Source: JANQPX01 sp051010395 (lineage in GTDB: Bacteria > Pseudomonadota > Alphaproteobacteria > Geminicoccales > Geminicoccaceae). Taken from it: a DNA stretch of 64,000 bases. A program made the translations under genes and the position numbers. The notes beneath the pieces are model-generated. The model searched no databases. It was given only the letters and a program-made list of their open reading frames with translations, and was not told the origin of the DNA. Shown here one piece after another: positions 49,841 through 57,963 of this stretch; the first letter of the stretch is position 1, and every line of letters begins with the position of its first letter. The stretch is taken from the NCBI GenBank assembly GCA_051010395.1, contig JBPCVQ010000387.1, positions 12,115-76,114 of the forward strand, written 5' to 3'.

Positions 49841-50904
49841 CGGAGGCGGTCATCGATATTCAATCGGTCACCAAGCGTTTCGGTGAGCTGACGGCCGTGG
49901 ATGCTATTTCGGTCGAACTGGCCGAGGGTGAATTCTTCGCGTTGCTCGGACCAAGCGGTTGCGGCAAGACCACCTTATTGCGCATCATCGCCGGTTTCGA
50001 GGACCCGGATGAGGGCCGTGTCCTCCTCGATGGCGAGGACATGACGCCGCTTCGAGCCAATCGCCGGCCGATCAATCTGATGTTCCAGTCCTACGCCCTG
50101 TTCCCGCATATGAGTGTGCGCGGCAATATCTCTTACGGCCTGGAAATGGAGAGCCTGCCGGCATCGGAGATCGCGTCGCGGGTCGATGACATTCTCGATA
50201 TGGTGCAACTCACCGACCTTGCCGGCCGGAAGCCGGATCAGCTTTCGGGCGGGCAAAAACAGCGGGTGGCACTTGCGCGTGCGTTGGTGAAACGGCCGCG
50301 CGTTCTGCTGCTCGACGAACCGCTCGGCGCGCTCGACAAGAAGCTGCGCGAGCAGATGCAGCTGGAGCTAAAGCGCCTGCAGAACGAGCTGGGCATCACC
50401 TTCGTCGTCGTCACACACGATCAGGAAGAGGCGCTGGTGATGGCAGATCGGATCGCGCTGATGAAGGATGGGCGCATCGCCCAGCTCGACACGCCGGAAG
50501 CGCTCTATGAACGGCCGACATCACGCTTCGCCGCCGGTTTTATCGGCGTCACCAACCTGTTCGAAGGCAAGGCAGCCAAGGATGCGATCGATCTGAACGA
50601 TCTTGGCATCCACGCCGCGACCATCGAGGCCATGCCCGGCCAGGCATGTACGCTTTCAGTCCGCCCCGAACGCCTGCAGCTTTCCGTCGACAGCAAGCTC
50701 GAAGGGTACAATGCCATTCAAGGTGACATCGTCGACATCGCTTATCATGGCCAGGACATGAACCTCTTGATCGTAGCGTCCGGCCGGGAGGGGCCCATCA
50801 CCGTCCGCCTGCCGGTGGGTGAAGAGATGGCCTCGGAGATCGGCGAGGGGCAATCAGTCTGGTGCAATTGGCGCCCCGAGCACGGGCGCATCATCACGGA
50901 ATGA
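49837..50904 (+). CDS. Polyamine-type ABC transporter ATP-binding protein (PotA family)
   Basis: The 355-residue ATPase has Walker A GPSGCGKTT (residues 38-46), the Q-loop NLMFQSYALFPHMSV, the signature LSGGQKQRVALARAL, Walker B VLLLDEPLGALDKKLREQMQ and the H-loop VVTHDQEEAL. The C-terminal TOBE domain (from about residue 240) is of Pot type. It closes the importer operon (binding protein, two permeases, ATPase). The glycosyltransferase gene starts 20 bp later, so the catabolic genes appear joined to the importer. Confidence 0.95.
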   Translation: MTEAVIDIQSVTKRFGELTAVDAISVELAEGEFFALLGPSGCGKTTLLRIIAGFEDPDEGRVLLDGEDMTPLRANRRPINLMFQSYALFPHMSVRGNISYGLEMESLPASEIASRVDDILDMVQLTDLAGRKPDQLSGGQKQRVALARALVKRPRVLLLDEPLGALDKKLREQMQLELKRLQNELGITFVVVTHDQEEALVMADRIALMKDGRIAQLDTPEALYERPTSRFAAGFIGVTNLFEGKAAKDAIDLNDLGIHAATIEAMPGQACTLSVRPERLQLSVDSKLEGYNAIQGDIVDIAYHGQDMNLLIVASGREGPITVRLPVGEEMASEIGEGQSVWCNWRPEHGRIITE

Positions 50905-50923
50905 CATGCGAGGGAGGAGAACC

Positions 50924-52216
50924 ATGAGCCAAAAAACCATCGCCTTTTTCCCGGAAGCCGCCTTCGGGCCGGCGCTGAATTCTGTTGGCATCGCGCAGGC
51001 GGTCGAAAAGCTGGGGCACAAGGCCGTGTTCCTGTCGGATCCGGGCTTTGTCGAAGTCTATGAGGGCTACGGCTTTGCATGCCATCCCGTGAACCTCTCC
51101 GAGCCCATGCCGCCGGAGGAGATGGCCAAGTTCTGGGAGGACTTCATCAACGGCCACATCCCGAACTTCGCCAAGAAGCCGATCGACCAGATCGACAACT
51201 ACGTCAAGGAATGCTGGGAGGCGATCGTCGACAGTGCGAAATGGGCGGAGAAAGATCTGCCGGGCATCCTTGCCAAGATCAAGCCGGATGCCGTCTGCGT
51301 CGACAATGTCATCCTGTTCCCGGCGATCAAGCGCTACAGTCAGGAAAGCGGCAAGCCCTGGGTCAGGATCATCTCCTGCTCGGAAAACGAGATCGAAGAT
51401 GAGGCAATCCCACCCCATCTTTCAGGCTGCGGCGAGAAGGACACGACCTGCCACGCAGCCTTCCGCGCTCGCTTCCACGAGGTGATCAAGCCGATTCACG
51501 ACGACTTCAACACGTTTCTCGCGGATTGTGGTGAGGCCGCCTATGCGCTCGGCGAGTTCTTCGAAGCCTCGCCTCACATGAACATGCTGCTCTACCCGGA
51601 GCCGGTGAAATTCGCGAGGTCCGAGCCGCTTGATCCGAAGCGCTTTCAGTATCTGGAGGGCTGCGTTCGCGAGGACGAAGCGTATGAGGTCCCGAGCTTT
51701 AAAGTGCATAACGACAAGCCGCTGATCTATGTCAGCTACGGTTCGCTCGGAGCCGGCGACACCGATCTCTTGAAGCGTGTGATCAATGCGGTTTCCAAGA
51801 TGGAGGTGCGTGCGCTGGTCAATGTCGGGGACTACAAAGACGCCTACGACAATGTCCCGGACAATGTGCATATCGAGAGCTGGTATCCGCAGCCCTCGGT
51901 AATTCCCGAAGTCGATCTGGTGATCCACCATGGCGGCAATAACAGCTTCACCGAGTGCCTCTATTTCGGCAAGCCCGCGATCATCATGGCTTATGTCTGG
52001 GATGGTCACGACAACGGTACCCGCGTGCAGGAAACCGGCCATGGCTTCAAGCTCGATCGCTATGACTGGGATGACGCCACGCTCGCTGCCAAGGTCGATG
52101 CGGCCCTCTCCGACAACGCGATGAAGGCCAAGCTTGCTGCGACCTCCGCTCACATGCAGTCGCAGCATGGGCCGACCAAAGCTGCGGCTCTCCTAGACAG
52201 TATGCTGGGAGGCTGA
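50924..52216 (+). CDS. UGT-type (GT1) glycosyltransferase
   Basis: The protein of 430 residues starts at ATG 50924 with GGGAGGAG upstream. It has a GT-B fold: the N-terminal part begins AFFPEAAFGPALNSVGIAQAVEKLGHKAVFL, and the C-terminal donor-binding part has LIYVSYGSLGAGDTDLLKRVINAV and VIPEVDLVIHHGGNNSFTECLYFGKPAIIMAYVWDGHDN, the family-1 signature with the usual HGG/E/Q-like motif. Members transfer sugars to small molecules such as macrolides or flavonoids. Finding one in a catabolic importer operon is unusual. The acceptor is not known; the donor could be UDP-glucose or UDP-glucuronate. Confidence 0.87.
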   Translation: MSQKTIAFFPEAAFGPALNSVGIAQAVEKLGHKAVFLSDPGFVEVYEGYGFACHPVNLSEPMPPEEMAKFWEDFINGHIPNFAKKPIDQIDNYVKECWEAIVDSAKWAEKDLPGILAKIKPDAVCVDNVILFPAIKRYSQESGKPWVRIISCSENEIEDEAIPPHLSGCGEKDTTCHAAFRARFHEVIKPIHDDFNTFLADCGEAAYALGEFFEASPHMNMLLYPEPVKFARSEPLDPKRFQYLEGCVREDEAYEVPSFKVHNDKPLIYVSYGSLGAGDTDLLKRVINAVSKMEVRALVNVGDYKDAYDNVPDNVHIESWYPQPSVIPEVDLVIHHGGNNSFTECLYFGKPAIIMAYVWDGHDNGTRVQETGHGFKLDRYDWDDATLAAKVDAALSDNAMKAKLAATSAHMQSQHGPTKAAALLDSMLGG

Positions 52217-52218
52217 CC

Positions 52219-52587
52219 TTGCCGACCGATCTTAAATCCTCGGCGCCGCATATAGCGAACGCTTCGGTCTGGGATGACGACCTAGCGGATTGGGGCGGCC
52301 ATCTGGAGCCGATCGACGGCCGATCGACCAATCGAGGGCGGCTGCTCTGGAAGGGTGACGAGGACGGGCTGCCGGAGGCGGGTATCTGGGAATGCACGCC
52401 CGGCAGCTGGCGTCTCGACCTGCCGCGGGACGAACTCTGTCATTTCGTCTCAGGCCGGGCGACTTATCAGGCCGACGATGGCGAGGTGGTCGAAGTCACG
52501 CCTGGCGCGGCCGCTCATTTCCGCGAGGGATGGACCGGCACGGTCACCGTGCATGAGACCATCCGAAGCGTCTACATGCTGCGCTAG
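52219..52587 (+). CDS. DUF861/cupin protein, copy 1
   Basis: The 122-residue protein is a single small cupin with family features IWECTPGSWRLDLPRDELCHFVSGRATYQADDGEVVEVTPGAAAHFREGWTGTVTVHETIRSVYMLR. TTG 52219 is the start (GGGAGG upstream, 7-nt spacer). The CHF segment and the absence of a full metal triad resemble ureidoglycine-type or EutQ-like cupins of DUF861. It lies 2 bp after the glycosyltransferase gene. A post-stop hairpin repeat begins on its stop codon. It is about half identical, by eye, to copy 2 at 52706. Confidence 0.83.
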   Translation: MPTDLKSSAPHIANASVWDDDLADWGGHLEPIDGRSTNRGRLLWKGDEDGLPEAGIWECTPGSWRLDLPRDELCHFVSGRATYQADDGEVVEVTPGAAAHFREGWTGTVTVHETIRSVYMLR

Positions 52588-52613
52588 CGGTGTGACCACG
52601 TCGTTTGGTTTCC
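52585..52613 (+). repeat. Post-stop hairpin repeat, copy E
   Basis: GCGGTGTGACCAC begins on the last base of the TAG stop of the first cupin gene and is followed by GTCGTTTGGTTTCC. It is closest to copy C. The innermost stem pair is U-A here, C-G in copies A, B and D, and U-G in copy C, so pairing is kept while the bases change. Confidence 0.55.
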
Positions 52614-52705
52614 TCCATCATCGCCTGGATCGACGGCATGCGGCTTAGTTTGAGAATGACGGACAGATCGTTTCGATTGAACACACCGATAGGGAAGCCG
52701 CTTTC

Positions 52706-53080
52706 ATGAACATATCGAGTGAAGGACCGTTCAAGCAAGCGACGTCGGTAATGCAGGATCCGTTGCATGTGACCGATCTGGTCGATTGGGGTGTCATCCC
52801 GACCATGATCGAGGGCGAAAGCCGGACGTCGGGCAAGCTCCTCCACAAGGGGCCGGATGGCAGCCCCGAGTCCGGCCTATGGATCTGCACGCCCGGCTTT
52901 TGGGACTGCCATGTCACCGCCGACGAGCTTTGCCATTTCCTCGAAGGCCGTTGCACCTACACCCACAGTTCGGGCGAGGTGATCGAGATCGAGCCGGACA
53001 TCGCTGCTTTCTTTCCCAAGGGATGGACGGGAACCTGCCGCGTGCACGAAACCATCAAGAAAGTCTACATGATCCGATGA
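52706..53080 (+). CDS. DUF861/cupin protein, copy 2
   Basis: This 124-residue paralogue of the preceding cupin shares the layout: LVDWGVIPTMIEGESRTSGKLLHKGPDG, IWICTPGFWDCHVTADELCHFLEGRCTYTHSSGEVIEIEPDIAAFFPKGWTGTCRVHETIKKVYMIR. The DELCHF, GWTGT and HETI segments are identical or nearly so. A ribosome site (AGGGAAG) lies 9 nt upstream. The gene pair may encode a heteromeric enzyme or a catalytic/non-catalytic pair; the sequence does not tell which. It is 118 bp after copy 1. Confidence 0.83.
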   Translation: MNISSEGPFKQATSVMQDPLHVTDLVDWGVIPTMIEGESRTSGKLLHKGPDGSPESGLWICTPGFWDCHVTADELCHFLEGRCTYTHSSGEVIEIEPDIAAFFPKGWTGTCRVHETIKKVYMIR

Positions 53081-53119
53081 TTGATTTGTCACTGGACATG
53101 GCCAGGCTGGAGGCATCTG

Positions 53120-54625
53120 ATGTTTGACCCGGGCAAGCCCAGCTTTTTCATGCATCCCGACATCATTCCTTCAAAGGGCGAACCCCATGAGGTGATCGAC
53201 CCGGCTACGCTCGAAACGGTCGGGACGATCGCCGTGGTCTCGTCATCCGAAATCGAGTGCGCCCTCGATGCGGCGGGAGAATCGCAGCGCGCCTGGAAAA
53301 CGCTCGATGCCAAGAGCCGGGCAACCATCCTGCACCGTATCGCGAGCAAGATCGAAGCCAGCGACATGCGGCGCTGCGCCGAGCTGATGTCGCGCGAAAT
53401 GGGCAAACCTTATCCGGAGGCGATCGGCGAGATTGCTAATTGCGCCGGCGTGTTTCGCTATTTCGCCGAGATGGCGCGGGACGAGGCCGGCAAGGTCGCG
53501 GGCACAACCCAGACGGGCTCCTTTCAATATGCCCGCTATGAGCCGGTCGGCGTCAGCGTGCATATCATGCCCTTCAACTTTCCGATCTTGCTGATGTGCT
53601 GGACCGTGGCGGCTTCGCTCGCTGCTGGCAATGCATGTGTCGTGAAACCTGCCACCACGACAACGCTCTCGACCATGGATTTCATGGCCATGTTCGAGCC
53701 TCTGCCGGACGGCCTGATCGCCTGCCTTCCAGGCAACGCCGAGGTCGCCAAGGCGCTGATCGCATCCCCCAAAACCCACGCCGTCGCGTTCACCGGCTCA
53801 GTCGCTGTGGCCAAAGCGGTCGCGATGGCAGCGGCTGTCGAGATGAAGCCGGCGGTGATCGAGGCGGGCGGCAGCGATGCCATGATCATCTCCGCCGAGG
53901 CACCGCTGGACGTAGCAGCGAGCGGTGCGGTGACCGCGGCCTTTCATCTCTCCGGCCAGGTCTGTACGTCGGCCGAACGTCTCTTCGTGGTCGATGACAT
54001 CCATGACGCGTTCGTTCAGGCGATGACCGCCATCGCGAGAAAACTCCGCGTCGGCAACGGCTTGGAGAAATCCGAGATCGGCCCGCTGGTGAACGAGGCT
54101 TCTCGTGCGCGCGTGATGGCGCTGGTGGACGACGCACGGGACAAGGGAGCGACAGTGCTGCTCGGCGGCAAGGTCCCGGACGGTCACCCCGTCGGCTGGT
54201 TCTACGAACCCACCATCCTGACTGGCTTGACATCGGACATGGCCCTCATGCAGGAGGAATGCTTTGGCCCGGTCGCCGCGATCCGGCGCGTCAAGGATTT
54301 CGATGAGGCGCTTCAGCTTGCCAATGACAGCCGTTTCGGCCTCGGCGCTTCTGTCTTCACCGCCAGCCTTGAAGAAACGATGGAGGCGGCCGACCGCCTG
54401 GAGGCCGGTATGGTCTGGGTCAATAATCCGCTGATCGACAATGACGCGCTCCCCTTCGGCGGCTGGAAAATGTCCGGCCTGGGGCGCGAGCTCAGCCGGC
54501 TTGGCCTGGATGCCTTTCGCCGCTCCAAGATGGTGGTGATCGACCACAAGCCGGTCGTTCAGGACTGGTGGTATCCCTATCCCGACGATTGGTTCTACGA
54601 CGCCGGCGGACGCACCCATGTCTAA
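53120..54625 (+). CDS. Aldehyde dehydrogenase (succinate-semialdehyde-dehydrogenase-like)
   Basis: The 501-residue enzyme starts at ATG 53120 with TGGAGG six bases upstream. It has Cys282 (SGQVCTSAERLFV) and Glu248 (AVIEAGGSD), and the active-site-entry region MPFNFPILLMCWTVAASLAAGNACVVKPA. FFYEPTIL-type and EECFGPVAAI segments are intact. In the usual ALDH motif ELGG, it reads EAGG. It would oxidise an aldehyde made in the cluster, probably a semialdehyde from the imported amine. It overlaps the next gene by 8 bp. Confidence 0.9.
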   Translation: MFDPGKPSFFMHPDIIPSKGEPHEVIDPATLETVGTIAVVSSSEIECALDAAGESQRAWKTLDAKSRATILHRIASKIEASDMRRCAELMSREMGKPYPEAIGEIANCAGVFRYFAEMARDEAGKVAGTTQTGSFQYARYEPVGVSVHIMPFNFPILLMCWTVAASLAAGNACVVKPATTTTLSTMDFMAMFEPLPDGLIACLPGNAEVAKALIASPKTHAVAFTGSVAVAKAVAMAAAVEMKPAVIEAGGSDAMIISAEAPLDVAASGAVTAAFHLSGQVCTSAERLFVVDDIHDAFVQAMTAIARKLRVGNGLEKSEIGPLVNEASRARVMALVDDARDKGATVLLGGKVPDGHPVGWFYEPTILTGLTSDMALMQEECFGPVAAIRRVKDFDEALQLANDSRFGLGASVFTASLEETMEAADRLEAGMVWVNNPLIDNDALPFGGWKMSGLGRELSRLGLDAFRRSKMVVIDHKPVVQDWWYPYPDDWFYDAGGRTHV

Positions 54626-55823
54626 GACCATCACCCTCCTCGGCGGCGCCGGCCTGATGGGTCAAGGTATCGTTCGCGACCTGATCTCGGATCGCTCCAT
54701 CGTCGAGCTGTCCTTGATCCGTGTCTGCGATCTCTCCGAGGAACGCATGCAAGCCCTCGGCGATGAACTCGTCGATCCGCGGATCGAATTTTTCGCGTTC
54801 GACGTTACATGTCCCGAGCAGCTGAAGGCGGCGATCGAAAATGCCGATCTCTGCATCAACACCGTGCCGACCATGGCCGGCCACCAGATGACGATCTTCG
54901 AGGCAGCGCTCGACGCACGCGTCGATTATATCGATCTCGGTGGTCTCGGCACCTACACCGTGAAGCAGCTCGCCGAGCATGAGCGCTTCAGGAAAGCCGG
55001 CGTCACCGCCGTCCTCGGCGTTGGCGCCGATCCCGGCATGTCCAACGTGATCTGCCGCGCGGTCGCCGACGAGCTGGACACCATCGACAAGATCAACCTC
55101 TACTGGGCCGCCGAGGTGACCGGCGATGAAAGTCCGATCCTCGTGCCGCCCTACAGCGTCTCGACCGTGCTTGCCGAATATGCCCATCCGAGCATCCAGT
55201 TCTTGAATGGCCGGCACGTCGAATGCCCGCCGATGAGCGGTGTCGAAACCGTCGATCTTCCCGAGCCGTGGGGTCGAGCCGCGTTCATGTATTCACCCCA
55301 TTCCGAACAGCTTACCGTGCCGCATGCCGAGGGCATCAAGGAGAAGGGCATCCGCGAGTTCACCTGGAGGCTTCATTTGCCGAGACGCGAACACGAGGCC
55401 TGGGTCGGTCTGGTGAAAGCCGGCTTCGGCGATTTTGATCGGCCGGTCGAGGTGGGGGGCACTTTGGTCAGTCCGCTCGATGTCCTGAGCAGGGTGATCG
55501 AGCGCAACATCGCCGAGAACCATACGCACATCCCCAAACAGGAAAGCCACGAGATCCATTTCGCCATCGGCCAAGGTGTGAAGGACGGCCGAGCTATCGA
55601 GGCCCGCTGCAGCGTAACCGTCAATCCCAGTCCGCTCTACGCTGATTATGTCGATGCCTGCACCTCGATGAACGCCGCCATCGCCGCCCAACTCATCCTG
55701 CAAAACGACAAACGCCCCGGCGTTTGGGCGCCCGAAGCCTACTTCTCTTCAACCGAATACTTTCCAGAACTGGAAAAACGGAACTTCAATATAGTGAAGA
55801 CCGTAACAGAAATCGGAAATTGA
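54618..55823 (+). CDS. Saccharopine-dehydrogenase-like protein
   Basis: The protein of 401 residues opens with a Rossmann motif (TITLLGGAGLMGQGIVRDLI), has CINTVPTMAGHQMTIFEAALDARVDYIDLGG and VTAVLGVGADPGMSNVICRAVADEL in the NADP-binding half, and a C-terminal catalytic part (from about 130). These match the saccharopine dehydrogenase and carboxynorspermidine/homospermidine dehydrogenase families. Such enzymes form or cleave secondary amines between an amino acid and a keto acid or aldehyde. Coupled to the ALDH by an 8-bp overlap, it could cleave a conjugated amine and hand an aldehyde over. Confidence 0.88.
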   Translation: MSKTITLLGGAGLMGQGIVRDLISDRSIVELSLIRVCDLSEERMQALGDELVDPRIEFFAFDVTCPEQLKAAIENADLCINTVPTMAGHQMTIFEAALDARVDYIDLGGLGTYTVKQLAEHERFRKAGVTAVLGVGADPGMSNVICRAVADELDTIDKINLYWAAEVTGDESPILVPPYSVSTVLAEYAHPSIQFLNGRHVECPPMSGVETVDLPEPWGRAAFMYSPHSEQLTVPHAEGIKEKGIREFTWRLHLPRREHEAWVGLVKAGFGDFDRPVEVGGTLVSPLDVLSRVIERNIAENHTHIPKQESHEIHFAIGQGVKDGRAIEARCSVTVNPSPLYADYVDACTSMNAAIAAQLILQNDKRPGVWAPEAYFSSTEYFPELEKRNFNIVKTVTEIGN

Positions 55824-56023
55824 CAGGTGAGGGACGGCGCGACAAGAGCAACATTCCAGGTCATTGAGAAGCAAAGTCGTTCATCTCGAAGGCGGTGTGG
55901 TCATTCGGTAGTTTCTCTGCCCGAGGGCTTCCTTCGCAGAGATGCCAAGAATTGCCGCTGCGAGCAACTGAGGAGTTGATGTTTCGACTGGCTTGGCCGA
56001 GCCTCATTTGCTAAATTTCATGT

Positions 56024-56842
56024 ATGGAACTTCAGGCCTATTTTAATCGGATAGGTTTTACAGGAGCGCCGACGACCAGCCGATCGACGCTGAACGCGCT
56101 TATGCGCTCTCAACTTCAGTCCATACCGTTCGAAAACCTCAACCAGCAACTCGGAAGACCTGTTTCGACTGATGTGTCGACCATCTATTCCAAGATCGTG
56201 GAGCAGCGTCGAGGCGGTTGGTGTTTTGAGCTGAATGGCCTGTTCGCCTGGGTTCTGGCTGAGATCGGCTTCGATGTGCAAACACTGGCAGGATATGTCG
56301 GCGATGGTGGTTCAGGCAGAGCCAAGCCAGCAGATCACATGTTTTTGTTGGTCAATTGTAGTGAGCCTTTGCTTGTTGATGTCGGATTTGGCGGCAGCAT
56401 GATCAAAGCTCTCCCGATGCATGAACACACGGTGAGACAGGCCCCTTATACGCTCTCCATCACTGAAGAAGACGACGGATATTTGAGGTTCACGGAACAG
56501 GCGGATAAAGGCCGTACCTCATTCGACTTCAGACTAACGCCGGTTGATGACGGCTATTTCGACGAGGCCAGCAGGTCGCTCCAAACGGATAATGAGTCAT
56601 CGTTTAGACGCACGCTGACTGCTCAAAGGCGCTTCGAAAACAAGCATATCGTGTTGCGGGGGCGTTTGCTGAGCACAATAACCCCAGAACGTCGCCATGA
56701 GGTGTTGCTGCAGACGAGCGCTGAACTTGTTATGTGTCTGAGTGACGAATTTGATCTCTATCTCCCCGAAGTAAAGTCCGTCTGGCCGAGGATCATGCAG
56801 CGCCACGCCCAATTGTTCGGGTCAGCCGATGCTGGCGGCTGA
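56024..56842 (+). CDS. nat: Arylamine N-acetyltransferase
   Basis: The 272-residue enzyme transfers acetyl from acetyl-CoA to arylamines and hydrazines. The catalytic triad is visible: Cys67 (RRGGWCFELN), His105 (PADHMFLLV) and Asp119 (LLVDVGFGG), near the canonical C69-H107-D122 spacing. The N-terminal SIPFENLNQQLGR is conserved. Length is normal. The ribosome site is weak. The gene stands alone, with 200 bp before it holding no clear signal. Its sequence looks somewhat less GC-rich than the neighbours. Confidence 0.93.
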   Translation: MELQAYFNRIGFTGAPTTSRSTLNALMRSQLQSIPFENLNQQLGRPVSTDVSTIYSKIVEQRRGGWCFELNGLFAWVLAEIGFDVQTLAGYVGDGGSGRAKPADHMFLLVNCSEPLLVDVGFGGSMIKALPMHEHTVRQAPYTLSITEEDDGYLRFTEQADKGRTSFDFRLTPVDDGYFDEASRSLQTDNESSFRRTLTAQRRFENKHIVLRGRLLSTITPERRHEVLLQTSAELVMCLSDEFDLYLPEVKSVWPRIMQRHAQLFGSADAGG

Positions 56843-56925
56843 ACAGATTATGAAGCTGGTACTCTCTACATCTGATTCGTCATGGCTTGGTGCGATGTTT
56901 GCTAATGCCTGTTAGACTGCAGCCC

Positions 56926-57819
56926 ATGTTGACCGTTGCCGCCTTCTACAAATTCGAGAATTTTCCAGACTTTGCCGATTACCGGGCGAGGCTCCTTGCG
57001 GCTTGCGAGGAGGGCAGGGTGAAAGGGACGATCCTCCTAGCCTCCGAGGGGGTGAACGGTACGATCTGCGGACCTGCCGAAGGCATTGATAAGGTCCTCG
57101 ATGCGCTTCGCCAGTTACCCGGTTTTTCGGACCTCGAGCACAGACGAAGCCACGCCTCCAAGATGGCCTTCAAGCGCTTGAAGGTCCGGCTCAAGAAGGA
57201 GATCGTCACCATTGGCCTTCCCAACCTGGATGCGGCGCGTGACGCCGGCATTTATGTCGGTCCTGAAGAATGGAACGATCTCATCGCGGATGACGAAGTC
57301 GCCGTGATCGACACGCGAAACGATCAAGAGGTGGCGATCGGGTCCTTTGAGAAGGCCATCGACCCCAAGACGGCCAGCTTTCGCGAGTTTCCGGATTGGC
57401 TGAAAAGCTTCAAGCAGGAGCAGGGCGCCAAGAAGCTTGCCATGTTCTGCACGGGTGGAATTCGTTGCGAGAAGGCAACAGCCTTTGCCAGATCTATCAG
57501 TTTCGATGAGGTCTATCACCTCGAGGGCGGCATCCTAAACTATCTGGAAAAGATACCGGTAGAGCAAAGCAAATGGCAGGGTGATTGCTATGTTTTCGAC
57601 CACCGCGTCTCGGTCCGCCACGGGCTTGAGGAAGGTGGATTCGACCAATGTCACGCCTGCGGCCGACCAGTGGCACCCGCCGACAAGGAAAACGAGCATT
57701 ACATCGAAGGGGTTTCTTGCAATGCTTGCTGGGATGTCTATTCGGACGACCAGAAAGCCCGTTTCGCAGAGCGCCAGCGGCAATGTGTGCAGGCGCAAAA
57801 TAAAAAGGGCAGGGCCTAA
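56926..57819 (+). CDS. trhO: tRNA uridine(34) hydroxylase (TrhO/YceA, rhodanese family)
   Basis: The 297-residue protein installs 5-hydroxyuridine at tRNA position 34 (oxygen-dependent). ATG 56926 (MLTVAAFYKF) matches the family N-terminus; earlier starts have no ribosome site. The N-terminal UPF0176 domain shows LLASEGVNGTICG, and the rhodanese domain has the catalytic Cys175 in MFCTGGIRCEKATAF. A C-terminal cysteine cluster (CHACGRPVAPADKENEHYIEGVSCNACWD) probably binds a metal. It may be transcribed with nat. Confidence 0.94.
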   Translation: MLTVAAFYKFENFPDFADYRARLLAACEEGRVKGTILLASEGVNGTICGPAEGIDKVLDALRQLPGFSDLEHRRSHASKMAFKRLKVRLKKEIVTIGLPNLDAARDAGIYVGPEEWNDLIADDEVAVIDTRNDQEVAIGSFEKAIDPKTASFREFPDWLKSFKQEQGAKKLAMFCTGGIRCEKATAFARSISFDEVYHLEGGILNYLEKIPVEQSKWQGDCYVFDHRVSVRHGLEEGGFDQCHACGRPVAPADKENEHYIEGVSCNACWDVYSDDQKARFAERQRQCVQAQNKKGRA

Positions 57820-57963
57820 GGACCAGATCTTCTTTAGGGGAGCTTGCGCGATACGGCACAGAGTTGCTGCAACCATGTATTGGAGGTCCTGGTCCGGGCC
57901 ATCATGGATTTCCGCACGCATCCTGGGCTTGCTAGGAGATCGACCTCAAAAAATTCCTCCGTA

